Source: Hyphomicrobiales bacterium
Lineage (GTDB): Bacteria; Pseudomonadota; Alphaproteobacteria; Parvibaculales; Parvibaculaceae
Length of the DNA: 34,551 bases
Assembly: GCA_015655095.1 (NCBI GenBank)
Contig: JAATFR010000130.1
Coordinates: forward strand, 1-34,551
Direction of reading: 5' to 3'
Shown here in pieces: positions 23,826 to 31,859 of this stretch (position 1 is its first letter; every line of letters begins with the position of its first letter). Position numbers and translations under genes: made by a program. The notes under the pieces were generated by a model. That model worked only from the letters and a program-made list of their open reading frames with translations, ran no database searches and was not told where the DNA came from.

Positions 23826-25418
23826 TCAGCCGTTCATGTCATGAAGGGCCCGGAAGGCCTTGTAGAGATTGCGCGGATCAAGCTGCCCCTTGAACACGGC
23901 TGGCGGCTTTCGATCGAGACCAAGCAGTTCGTAGACTGCCGTCATCGCTGATCGGACCGAATATTCAACAGTGAAGACGACGTCGTCCGGCTGTTCGCAG
24001 AACTGGCCGGTGACAGCGAAATTGGCATATCCCTCAGGATGTACACGGGGACGGTCGCCCTTCTTGCGCGCCAGAAACTGGCTCGTGATGAACGGCATCA
24101 TGCAGGGCAAACAGATGGCCCCGGCCATGATCGTTTCAGCGCGGGCGGACGCGCCCAGATGCCCCAGCAACTCAGTCATGATCTCACGACCATTACAGGC
24201 CGCCATCGATTTGCCTACATGGTCGCCCGGCTTGTCGATCGACAAGGCATAACCCCACAGCACTTGAACATCGTCGGGCTGGTCGATGAAATGCGGCTGG
24301 TGCGGCAGCACGATCGACATCAGCCATGCAGAACCGACAAAAGTGATCAGGCCACCCTCGCCGGGAACATTGCCAGTGAAGTCGCGGATCAGGTCAAACA
24401 GTTCTGTGTTCTTTAAAGTGGTGGTGAACGACATCCATTTGGACTCGTCGACATGATCCGTGAAGTTAACCGGATTGCCCAGCTCAGGCCGGCCTCTGGC
24501 GATAGTTTCCCACAAGGTCCAGGCGCCGCCTGTACGCTTGCCGTTCAAAGCCGGAGCAGCATCCATCGTTCCATTCGAGGACGCTTCGGTCATTGACCCC
24601 AGCGTGGCGATGACCAGATCCTCCGGCCCCACAGCAATCTGCCCAGCGCGCCCCGAACGCTCATAGAGGATCGCCTCGACAAATCTGAGGCTATCGCGTT
24701 CGACAAAAGTGATATCCGTTACCTTCGTGGCAAGCTCAAACCGGACTCCACGTTCGACCAGCCATTTATGCAGGGGCAGCACCAGCGAGTCATACTGGTT
24801 ATAATAGGTTCGCATGATCCCGCGCAGTTCGTTGAAGCCCGCGACCATATGAGTGAACCGCACAAAATAGCGCTTGAGCTCAACCACGCTGTGCCAGGGC
24901 TGGAAGGCGAAAGTGGTGCACCACATGAACCAGAAATTCGTCTCGAAGAACGCCTCGTCAAAATGATCCCTGATCCGGCTGTTGCCCAGAAACGCTTCAG
25001 GCTCGACCATCAACTTTTCGATGGTCAGGATATGTTTCTCGGAAAGACCAAACTTCGGCGCATCAATTTTATGACCGTTGCGCACCAGTCTCGACTTTGA
25101 GCCCGTCTTGATGACCTCGTTCCACTGCATGATCTCCTGTGTGACAGTCTGCCTGCCATCAAGCGTCGGAATCGAGTCGTAGAGATCGAAGGTGCAGAGA
25201 TATTTTCTCTCGATCATCCGCCCACCTCGGACAATATAACCGTGCTCAGCGTCACCTGCGCCGTCAAGCGCACCCCCCAACCGTTCAAGCTCTTCATAGA
25301 TGGTGATATTCTTGCCCAGCAGATCGCCGTCGCGAATCAGAATGGCCGCGGCAGCCAGCGAGGCTATGCCACCGCCCACAAGATGGGCCTTGGTCTCTGT
25401 GTGATCAGGTTTTGACAT
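23826..25418 (-). CDS. ohyA: Oleate hydratase (myosin-cross-reactive antigen family)
   Basis: This is a 530-residue FAD-dependent fatty acid hydratase that adds water to the cis-9 double bond of oleate, giving 10-hydroxystearate. The N-terminal dinucleotide motif is VGGGIASLAAAA. The active-site loop is RGGRMI (residues 64-69), where the best-studied members have RGGREM; the catalytic Glu position is thus Met here, a variant I recall in one subfamily. Also present are TYYNQYDSLVLPLHKWL, containing the conserved active-site Tyr region, and FAVTGQFCEQPDDVVFTVEYSVRSA near the C-terminus. AAGGAGG lies eight bases before the ATG, a strong ribosome site. It is divergent from an alcohol dehydrogenase across 275 bases rich in palindromes. 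The role may be detoxification of unsaturated fatty acids (inference). Confidence 0.9.
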   Translation of the reverse strand: MSKPDHTETKAHLVGGGIASLAAAAILIRDGDLLGKNITIYEELERLGGALDGAGDAEHGYIVRGGRMIERKYLCTFDLYDSIPTLDGRQTVTQEIMQWNEVIKTGSKSRLVRNGHKIDAPKFGLSEKHILTIEKLMVEPEAFLGNSRIRDHFDEAFFETNFWFMWCTTFAFQPWHSVVELKRYFVRFTHMVAGFNELRGIMRTYYNQYDSLVLPLHKWLVERGVRFELATKVTDITFVERDSLRFVEAILYERSGRAGQIAVGPEDLVIATLGSMTEASSNGTMDAAPALNGKRTGGAWTLWETIARGRPELGNPVNFTDHVDESKWMSFTTTLKNTELFDLIRDFTGNVPGEGGLITFVGSAWLMSIVLPHQPHFIDQPDDVQVLWGYALSIDKPGDHVGKSMAACNGREIMTELLGHLGASARAETIMAGAICLPCMMPFITSQFLARKKGDRPRVHPEGYANFAVTGQFCEQPDDVVFTVEYSVRSAMTAVYELLGLDRKPPAVFKGQLDPRNLYKAFRALHDMNG

Positions 25419-25446
25419 GGCAGGCGCCTCCTTGATTTCAGGAACG

Positions 25447-25461
25447 GCTTGTCAGACAAGC
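25447..25461. promoter_or_regulatory. Perfect 15-base palindrome before oleate hydratase
   Basis: GCTTGTCAGACAAGC is a 7-1-7 perfect inverted repeat 29 bases upstream of the oleate hydratase ATG. Its size and symmetry are like TetR-family operators. No regulator gene of that family lies in the window, so the protein would be encoded elsewhere. Confidence 0.5.
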
Positions 25462-25478
25462 TATGCCCTTTCCCCTCT

Positions 25479-25493
25479 CGTGTCCATGACACG
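25479..25493. promoter_or_regulatory. Second perfect palindrome in the oleate hydratase promoter region
   Basis: CGTGTCCATGACACG has perfectly matching six-base arms with a three-base centre. It stands 61 bases upstream of the oleate hydratase start and has a sequence different from its neighbour, so it may be another regulator's site. Confidence 0.4.
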
Positions 25494-25565
25494 CGCGGCC
25501 ACATGAGGCGGCTCTCGCACTCAGATATATGCAGATCAACAAATGATCGGCATTCCTGCGCGAGT

Positions 25566-25579
25566 TTGATTGCAATCAA
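25566..25579. promoter_or_regulatory. FNR/FixK-type box (TTGAT-N4-ATCAA)
   Basis: TTGATTGCAATCAA matches the FNR/FnrN/FixK consensus at all ten defined positions and is itself a 14-base perfect palindrome. It lies 114 bases before the favoured alcohol dehydrogenase start (80-95 bases before the upstream options) and 147 bases before oleate hydratase on the other strand. It suggests oxygen-responsive control of one or both genes. Confidence 0.65.
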
Positions 25580-25693
25580 GCCGTAGCGGCGCATTAATGT
25601 CATGATGCAGGTCCGCCAGCAGCGAGCGAAGGAACCGTCGACATAATGCAGGAGGACATTTTGGCTCTGGCTTTTGAAGGCCGGCATGATGTT

Positions 25694-26677
25694 ATGAAGG
25701 CCATGGTGCTCCATGCCGCCGGAGAACGGTTGACTCTTGAAGAGCGGCCAATCCCCGTTCCGGGGCCAAATGAAATCCGTGTGCGCATTGAAGCCTGCGC
25801 CGTCTGCCGGACCGATCTGCACGTCGTCGATGGTGAACTGCCAGACGAGGCGTTTCCGATCATTCCCGGCCATGAGATAGTCGGTATCGTCGAAGCGCTG
25901 GGTGCGGGAGAAACCAGACACATTGTCGGCTCAAGGGTTGGCATTCCATGGCTTGGGCATACCTGCGGCGTCTGTCCCTATTGCACTTCGCATCATGAGA
26001 ATCTTTGCGACAATCCGCTGTTCACGGGCTACACGCGTGATGGCGGGTTCGCAACTCATGTGGTTGCCGATGCGGCGTTCGCCTTCTCGCTCGCCGGGTT
26101 TGACGACCCCGTTGCAGCAGCGCCCCTGATGTGCGCAGGCCTGATCGGCTGGCGTTCGCTCAAGCTGGCGGGAGATGGCCACAAGATCGGTCTCTATGGC
26201 TATGGCGCGGCAGCTCATATTCTGGCGCAGGTCTGCCGCTGGCAAGGCCGGGAGATCTATGCTTTCACGCGCATCGGCGACTCTGCCGCACAGGAGCTTG
26301 CCCGCGCCCTCGGCGCGAAATGGGCCGGAAATTCCGATGAGGCCCCACCTGAACGCCTCGATGCCGCGATCATCTTTGCGCCCGTGGGCAATCTCGTACC
26401 GGCGGCTCTGCGCGCCGTGCGCAAGGGCGGCCGCGTCGTCTGCGGTGGAATCCATATGAGCGATATTCCACAATTTCCCTACAGCATTCTGTGGGAGGAG
26501 CGACAGATCCTTTCCGTCGCCAATCTCACCCGTGAGGATGCCGTCGAATTTCTGGAACTCGCCCCCAGGGCTGGCGTGAAAACGACGACAAATATCTATC
26601 CGCTCGCTCAGGCGAATGAGGCGCTCGCCGATCTGCGTGCTGGGCGCTTTCAGGGCGCAGCGGTTCTGGTGCCCTAA
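25694..26677 (+). CDS. Zinc-dependent alcohol dehydrogenase family protein
   Basis: This is a 327-residue medium-chain dehydrogenase. Catalytic zinc ligands are Cys38 (CAVCRTDLHV) and His60 (PGHEIVG), with a third Cys probable in PLMCAGLIG. Structural zinc cysteines are in CGVCPYC and ENLC (91, 94, 97, 105). The nucleotide-binding GLYGYGAAAH fits an NAD(P) Rossmann fold, with Ala in place of one Gly. ATG 25694 gives the usual MKAMVLHAAGE beginning. AGGAGG at 25650-25655, five bases before an in-frame TTG at 25661, suggests translation could begin eleven residues earlier, and an ATG at 25646 is a third option. It is divergent from oleate hydratase and converges on adhP. It may oxidise secondary or long-chain alcohols, possibly including hydroxystearate (inference). 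Confidence 0.85.
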   Translation: MKAMVLHAAGERLTLEERPIPVPGPNEIRVRIEACAVCRTDLHVVDGELPDEAFPIIPGHEIVGIVEALGAGETRHIVGSRVGIPWLGHTCGVCPYCTSHHENLCDNPLFTGYTRDGGFATHVVADAAFAFSLAGFDDPVAAAPLMCAGLIGWRSLKLAGDGHKIGLYGYGAAAHILAQVCRWQGREIYAFTRIGDSAAQELARALGAKWAGNSDEAPPERLDAAIIFAPVGNLVPAALRAVRKGGRVVCGGIHMSDIPQFPYSILWEERQILSVANLTREDAVEFLELAPRAGVKTTTNIYPLAQANEALADLRAGRFQGAAVLVP

Positions 26678-26719
26678 GGGCCATCGCTGGCACCGACGGC
26701 ACCTGTTCCGGATGAACCG

Positions 26720-27748
26720 TTAACCCTGAAAGTCGAGCACGATACGCCCTTGAATATCGCCCTTGTGCATGCGGTCAAAAACATCGTTGATATTCTCGAG
26801 TGAATCCGTCGCGATGGTCGCCTTGACCTTGCCCTCGTCCGCAAAATTCAGAGCTTCCTGCAGGTCAAGGCGCGTTCCAACAATCGAGCCCCGCACGGTC
26901 ACGCCGTTGAGCACCGTGTCGAAGATCGACAGAGGGAAATCACCCGGCGGCAGACCGTTGAGAGAAACCGTTCCGCCACGGCCAACCATGCCCAGCGCCT
27001 GTTCAAAGGCCTTGGGCGAGACAGCAGTAACGAGAACACCCTGTGCGCCGCCCACTTCTTTCTTCACAAATGCGATCGGATCAGCCTTGCGGGCATTCAC
27101 GGTGAGCGCAGCACCGAGCTGTCTGGCGAGATCAAGCTTGGAATCATCGATATCGACGGCGATCACGTTGAGGCCCATGGCCTTGGCGTACTGGACAGCC
27201 AGATGACCAAGGCCGCCTATTCCTGAAATAACCACCCAGTCATCAGGTTTGGTGTCCGTTACCTTGAGCCCCTTATAGACGGTTACGCCAGCGCAAAGGA
27301 TCGGCGCGATGTCGACAAAATTCACCTTGTCAGGAAGGTGTCCGACATAATTGGGATCGGCGACGACATATTCCGCAAAGCTGCCATTCACCGAATAGCC
27401 CGTATTCTCCTGACTGTAGCAAAGCGTTTCCCAGCCACCAAGGCAATGCTTGCAATGGCCGCAGGCAGTGTAGAGCCAGGGCACGCCGACGCGATCACCT
27501 TCCTTGACGTGCCGCACGCCCGTGCCGACGCCGACAACATGTCCGACACCCTCATGACCCGGAATGAAGGGAGGCTTTGGCCTGACTGGCCAGTCGCCAT
27601 CAACGGCATGGAGATCTGTATGGCAAACACCCGTCGCCGCGATCTTGACGAGAATCTGCCCTGGACCAACCTCCGGTATCGGAACCTCTTCGATTATCAG
27701 CGGTTTTCCGAATTCGCGCACGACCGCTGCCTTCATGGTTTTCGCCAT
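26720..27748 (-). CDS. adhP: Zinc-dependent alcohol dehydrogenase AdhP-like
   Basis: This 342-residue enzyme closely follows the AdhP/ADH-I pattern. Catalytic zinc ligands are Cys42 (GVCHTDLHA), His65 (PGHEGVG) and Cys152 (PILCAGVTVY). Structural zinc is held by Cys96, Cys99, Cys102 and Cys110 in CGHCKHC and ETLC. The NAD fold is GIGGLGHLA at 176-184. It interconverts ethanol or similar primary alcohols with aldehydes in the cytoplasm. AGGGGG lies five bases before the ATG. Upstream on the same strand are the SDR (62-base gap) and an aldehyde dehydrogenase (75-base gap), so it is probably the last gene of an operon for alcohol, acetoin and aldehyde metabolism. The order of genes supports fermentation or overflow metabolism. 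Confidence 0.9.
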   Translation of the reverse strand: MAKTMKAAVVREFGKPLIIEEVPIPEVGPGQILVKIAATGVCHTDLHAVDGDWPVRPKPPFIPGHEGVGHVVGVGTGVRHVKEGDRVGVPWLYTACGHCKHCLGGWETLCYSQENTGYSVNGSFAEYVVADPNYVGHLPDKVNFVDIAPILCAGVTVYKGLKVTDTKPDDWVVISGIGGLGHLAVQYAKAMGLNVIAVDIDDSKLDLARQLGAALTVNARKADPIAFVKKEVGGAQGVLVTAVSPKAFEQALGMVGRGGTVSLNGLPPGDFPLSIFDTVLNGVTVRGSIVGTRLDLQEALNFADEGKVKATIATDSLENINDVFDRMHKGDIQGRIVLDFQG

Positions 27749-27810
27749 TGAAACCCCCTGAGATTGAAGAATCTGTCCTGGAGAATTATCCGCCCCATGA
27801 GCGGTTATTT

Positions 27811-28590
27811 TCAGCGATAAACGATGCCGCCATCAGTCAGGATGGCCTGTCCCGTGATGTAGTCGGAATCTGGGCTGGCGAGGAAGGATATCAGCGCGGC
27901 AACATCATCCGGCGTCTGGGCACGGCCCAGAGCGATTCCGTCTACATATTTCTTGTAGGTCTCGCCCTTCGGGGCTCCTGTGAGCTCAGAAAACTGCTCG
28001 TCGATCTCTACCCACATATCCGTGCCGACAATGCCAGGGCAATAGGCGTTCACTGTAATGCCTGCACTGGCATATTCCTTGGCAGCGGCTTGTGTCAGGG
28101 CGCGCACCGCAAATTTGGTCGCAGAATAAATGCCGAGCATCGCGAAGCCGTCATGCCCCGCGATCGAAGATGCATTGATAATCTTGCCCTTCTGACCACG
28201 TTTCGTGAACTTTGCCCCAGCAGCCTGAATACCCCACAAGACGCCGTCTACATTTATCTTGAAAATGCGATCCAGATCCTCAGGCAAGACGGCTGACAGC
28301 GGCTTGACCTGCGCGATACCCGCGTTGTTAACCATCACATCGAAGCCGCCAAGCGCCTTTTCGGCGTGGTCCACTGCGGCATAAACCTCATCGCGTTGAC
28401 TGACATCCGCGGTAAACGTCGTTGCCTTGCGACCGAGCGCCTCGATCTCCTTCGCGACGAGAGCAATCTTGTCTGTCTTGACATCTACAAGAACGACATC
28501 AGCTCCATCCCTGGCAAGCCGCAGCGCTATGCCGCGTCCGATACCCTGCCCTGCACCTGTAACGAGCACAACCTTACCGTCGATCGACAT
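27811..28590 (-). CDS. budC: SDR family acetoin (diacetyl) reductase / 2,3-butanediol dehydrogenase
   Basis: This is a 259-residue classical short-chain dehydrogenase. The cofactor motif TGAGQGIG is at 11-18, with Asp36 at the end of beta2, which favours NAD. It has NNAG near 88-91, catalytic Ser141-Ser142, and Tyr155/Lys159 in YSATK. The stretch AYCPGIVGTDMWVEID is the part that distinguishes acetoin reductases from other SDRs in my reading. It would reduce diacetyl or acetoin to 2,3-butanediol, or the reverse. GGAG seven bases before the ATG sets the start. It lies between the aldehyde dehydrogenase and adhP on the same strand. No acetolactate synthase or decarboxylase is in the window, so it may serve exogenous acetoin or other hydroxyketones. 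Confidence 0.85.
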   Translation of the reverse strand: MSIDGKVVLVTGAGQGIGRGIALRLARDGADVVLVDVKTDKIALVAKEIEALGRKATTFTADVSQRDEVYAAVDHAEKALGGFDVMVNNAGIAQVKPLSAVLPEDLDRIFKINVDGVLWGIQAAGAKFTKRGQKGKIINASSIAGHDGFAMLGIYSATKFAVRALTQAAAKEYASAGITVNAYCPGIVGTDMWVEIDEQFSELTGAPKGETYKKYVDGIALGRAQTPDDVAALISFLASPDSDYITGQAILTDGGIVYR

Positions 28591-28665
28591 ATCAGCACTC
28601 CGGTTGGTTTGTTGGGCCAGATCGCTGCCCGGTCTGTCTCGAAACCGGGCAGCGGAAAGTTATTC

Positions 28666-30057
28666 TCAGAACGGAGCGTCGATATCGACGACGTCGATGA
28701 GCTTATGGTTGACGAACTCCTTGATGCCAAGACCGAGCAGTTCGCGGCCATAGCCGGAGCGCCGGACTCCACCGAAGGGCAAGTCCGCCTTGACCATGGT
28801 CGGATGGTTGACAAACACCATGCCGGTCGAGATTTTCTTCGCTACTTCCAAGCCATGCTCAGGATTGGAGGTGAAAACAGAGCCGCCAAGTCCGAACGGG
28901 GAATCATTGGCGATGCGCACGGCATCTGCCTCGTCCTTGGCTCTGAACAACATGGAGACGGGCCCGAAGAACTCCCAGTAGCGGGCGGGGTTGTCCTCGC
29001 CAACATCAGTCAGGATCGTCGGCTGGACAAAAGCGCCCTGATTGGGAACGCTTGGACCAACTTCCTGTGCCTTGGCACCAAGAGCCACAGCCTTTCGAAT
29101 CTTCTCCTTGACCTCCTCGGCCGCCGTCAACGAGGAGAGGGGGGCAAGCGTCGTCGCCGGATCCAGAGGATCGCCCGCCTTCAGGGCAGCAACGCCTTTG
29201 GTGTAGCTTTCAAGAAATTTATCATAGACCTCATCGACGATGATCATGCGCTTTGAGGAAACACAGACCTGACCGCCATTCCAGTGGCGCCCGAAGACAG
29301 CCCAGTCGACGGTCTTTTTCATGTCAGCATCGGCCAGCACAACAAAGGCGTCGGCGCCTCCGAGTTCCATTGTCGACTTCTTCAGCGCCTTGCCTGCCTG
29401 GGACGCAACAATTGATCCAGCATCTTCCGAGCCGGTCAGGGCCACACCATGTACACGCGGATCATTGATGATCAGCTCAATCTGGGAACGGGTGGCATAG
29501 AGGTTCCTGAAGGCACCCTCCGGCAGACCGGCTTCTTTCATCAACGCCTCGAAAGCAGCGGCACTCTGCGGCACATTGGAGGCGTGCTTGAGCAGCATGG
29601 TGTTGCCGGCGGAAAGCTGGGGCGCAATGATGCGGGCTATCTGGTAATATGGAAAATTCCACGGCTCGATGCAGAGAAGCACCCCGAGCGGCTCATGTAC
29701 GAGAATTGCCTTGCCCTCGGCAGACTGTGCAACCGGCAACGCCTCAGGGGCGAGGAGCTTCTTGGTGTTGGTGACGTAGTACTCGAAAATAAGCGCAGAC
29801 AATTCGACTTCCGCCTTCGCTTCAGAGAGCAGCTTGCCCATCTCCAGCGTCAGGATATTGGCATAGGCGTCTGAATTCTTGCGCAGTATATCAGCCGCCT
29901 TCTGCATCACCTTGGCGCGCTCTTCGAACGAGATTTCCCGCCATGACAGAAATGCATTATGCGCATCTTCGATCGCCTGCTTCACCTCCACATCCGTTGC
30001 ATCAGCGAAGGTCTTCACTACTTTCCCCGTATAGGGGTTCGTCGTTGCATAGGCCAT
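28666..30057 (-). CDS. NAD-dependent succinate-semialdehyde dehydrogenase-like aldehyde dehydrogenase
   Basis: This 463-residue ALDH is of the shorter Sad/YneI type. It starts directly with ATTNPYTGKVVKTF and lacks the usual N-terminal strand of longer enzymes. Catalytic residues are Asn134 (PWNFP), Glu231 (ELGGAD) and Cys265 (WNGGQVCVSSKR). The C-terminal LPFGGVRRSGYGRE is present. It probably oxidises succinate semialdehyde or another small aldehyde. The ribosome site AAAGGAGG, five bases before the ATG, is among the best in the window, implying high expression. It is the first gene of the probable ALDH-SDR-adhP operon. It differs clearly from the other three aldehyde dehydrogenases in this window, so it is not a recent copy. 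Confidence 0.88.
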   Translation of the reverse strand: MAYATTNPYTGKVVKTFADATDVEVKQAIEDAHNAFLSWREISFEERAKVMQKAADILRKNSDAYANILTLEMGKLLSEAKAEVELSALIFEYYVTNTKKLLAPEALPVAQSAEGKAILVHEPLGVLLCIEPWNFPYYQIARIIAPQLSAGNTMLLKHASNVPQSAAAFEALMKEAGLPEGAFRNLYATRSQIELIINDPRVHGVALTGSEDAGSIVASQAGKALKKSTMELGGADAFVVLADADMKKTVDWAVFGRHWNGGQVCVSSKRMIIVDEVYDKFLESYTKGVAALKAGDPLDPATTLAPLSSLTAAEEVKEKIRKAVALGAKAQEVGPSVPNQGAFVQPTILTDVGEDNPARYWEFFGPVSMLFRAKDEADAVRIANDSPFGLGGSVFTSNPEHGLEVAKKISTGMVFVNHPTMVKADLPFGGVRRSGYGRELLGLGIKEFVNHKLIDVVDIDAPF

Positions 30058-30109
30058 GACAGCCTCCTTTATCTGTTACAGTCGACATTGATCAGCAAAG
30101 TTGGAATCC

Positions 30110-30680
30110 CTGTAGCATCTGCATGAGCACGGCCAGGGCGTCGCCACGGACCATGCTGCGACTCTCAACCTGGAAGAGCAAGTTTTCGCCACTGGAATAG
30201 CCCTTGCCTATCCACATACGAACACGCGCCGGGTAACCCGATCATCGTTCAGCATTGGCATGTCTGGACTGGGGAGGATTTGCGATGCTCACCAGCAGAG
30301 TGACCAGATCATTTATCCTGACAAGAAGGCTATCACCGGTTGGGCGGAAGATATCGTTTTGTCTTCCGCGACAAAAAGTAACGTCGGCATCGGTAAACAC
30401 TAGGCTCATGTCACGCCATACGACAGTGCTACCTGCTACGCGCCACTACGTCGGTCATTTGCCGCTTGAATAGTGAAGCTGCTCAGATGCCGGCACCAAT
30501 GTACCGGCATCAAGGAGCGCAAAGAGCTCTGCCTTGTCCATCGTCATCATGGCAGGGGAATCCTCCGTCAGGAATACGACCGTGTAGCCCGGTGACGAGC
30601 TGGTTGCCGGGCTCTGTATCACCGCCATTGCTAGGCGCAACCTTGATCCTGGCCTCGACGGTAAAGACATAGGTCCATCC
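30110..30680 (-). pseudogene. Decayed fbpA-like gene (periplasmic iron-binding protein relic)
   Basis: Read on the minus strand, 30680 to about 30585 gives RIKVAPSNGGDTEPGNQLVTG in one frame. Then, after a frameshift, VVFLTEDSPAMMTMDKAELF and LLDAGTLVPASEQLHYSSGK follow. These line up with GIKVTVRNGGDTELGNQIVAEG and VFLTENSPAMTLVDKAGLFAPLDADTL of the intact FbpA at 6460-7488. Stop codons follow (30455-30457). Weaker remains (STVVWRDMSL like STVFAYDKTKL; VSIANPPQSRH like VSISGGGVVASSKH; MWIGKG like KWITGKGG) extend towards 30110 with an internal deletion of the middle. The signal peptide region is not recognisable. The N-terminal match is convincing, the C-terminal one tentative. Confidence 0.6.
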
Positions 30681-30813
30681 ATATCGAGGAGAGCCAGATC
30701 ATCAGAGGAACCCGCTCCAGCCAGATTTATCCCCGGGGGAAAACAGTTGCTTAGGAGACGGCCCCAATCCCTTCCAAATCAGTCTTACCGGTTTTCGACA
30801 AAATGGTTAGATT

Positions 30814-30832
30814 GATATTGAAAGCTATTATC
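30814..30832. promoter_or_regulatory. Fur-like box upstream of the sigma-receptor chimera
   Basis: This 19-base stretch starts GATATTGAAA and ends GCTATTATC. It agrees with the classic Fur box GATAATGATAATCATTATC at 14 of 19 positions, and TTGATA/TATCAA flank it symmetrically. It lies 75 bases before the ATG at 30907, the expected position for an iron-repressed fecI promoter. It also lies upstream of the fbpA relic on the other strand. Confidence 0.5.
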
Positions 30833-30906
30833 AAATAACATACTGGCAAATGGCGCCTTCGCACTGAGGCGTTTCCAGATATCAAGGGCAGAGCCTGGTA
30901 GAGTCG

Positions 30907-31593
30907 ATGAGCGTCCAGACAATAGACATTGCCGGTTTGTATATAGCGGAACAAGGTCGGTTAAAGCGGCTCGTCAGGCGCCTCGTGGAGAACAGGTCCA
31001 CTGCGGATGATCTGGTACAGCAGGCATTCGAGAAGCTGCTGAGGACGGTAGAGTATGGCAACCCTGAGAATTGTCCCGCCTATCTGACCAGCACGGTGCG
31101 AAACCTTGCCCTCAACCATATCTATGGTGTTGAAGGGAAGGTTCGAAATCGCGGCCTTGAACTGAATATATTCGGCGAGCTCACAGACGAATTAAGACTT
31201 CTCGGAGGCGCCACGTTTATGGATGGCGTTCAGACCAAGACCCTCAATGGTTTAACAGACGGGAAAAAGGCCATTGGCATTCCCGACACACAGATCAACC
31301 TTGGTGCGGAATGGGATACTCCATTCATCACAGGCCTGACCCTGACAGGGCGCGCCATATATACAGACTCTCAATACGCCAGCATTGATAACACGCAAAG
31401 CATACCGGACTGGACACGCTTCGACCTTGGTGCGCGCTACACATTCAACTGGCAAAATGGAAAGCCGCTCACAATTCGCGCCAGCATTGAGAATGTCTTC
31501 GACAAAAGCTACTGGGCAGCGGCCTCAACCAACTTCGGGCTCGCACGTGGCGCGCCACGCACATTCCTTGTATCCACGACTCTGGACTTCTGA
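30907..31593 (+). pseudogene. In-frame chimera: FecI-like sigma factor region 2 fused to TonB-dependent receptor C-terminus
   Basis: The 228-codon open frame has two unrelated halves. Residues 1-71 are region 2 of an ECF sigma factor of the FecI type: LYIAEQGRLKRLVRRLV, STADDLVQQAFEKLLR, AYLTSTVRNLALNH. Residues about 74-228 are the last beta strands of a TonB-dependent siderophore receptor: VRNRGLELNIFGELTDELRL, LNLGAEWDTP-like strands, IPDWTRFDLGARYTF, ASIENVFDKSYW, and the terminal aromatic residue in STTLDF. Sigma region 4, a FecR anti-sigma gene, and the receptor's signal peptide, plug and half of its barrel are missing. This looks like a deletion of roughly three kilobases with the join near 31117-31134. 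The fusion has no signal peptide and is probably non-functional, although the frame is intact. Confidence 0.85.
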
Positions 31594-31622
31594 GGCAGAC
31601 ATCTGAATATTGCCCTCGACCA

Positions 31623-31691
31623 GACTCTTCTCATCAAAGAGTCAGCAGGTACGGCCCAAAATCCCGGTAATCAGGTTCAGACCTGATTACC
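31623..31691. repeat. Two consecutive perfect hairpins after the chimera
   Basis: GACTCTT/AAGAGTC (31623-31629, 31637-31643) and GGTAATCAGG/CCTGATTACC (31666-31675, 31682-31691; six-base loop) follow the stop codon at 31593. Neither is followed by a T run on either strand, so they may be transcript ends of another type or remnants of the receptor gene's terminator. The rest of 31594-31859 shows nothing recognisable. Confidence 0.6.
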
Positions 31692-31859
31692 CTCCTCGGC
31701 AAGCCATTCCTGTCCCTGTTTTCTGCTCCACCTTCAGGTGCGGGGATTATCGAAAGGGCGCATGATTCTGCCGCAGAAAAAGATTGCGAGCGGCAATCGA
31801 GATGCAGGTTTCGTATACTCTGAGTCGAAACTGAATCGAACACAGCCATATATGCCGAT

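Noticed and set aside
28366..29256. A 296-codon plus-strand frame opposite the SDR and aldehyde dehydrogenase genes.
   Set aside because: Both minus-strand genes have all catalytic motifs and strong ribosome sites; the frame spans the boundary of two genes, as shadows do.
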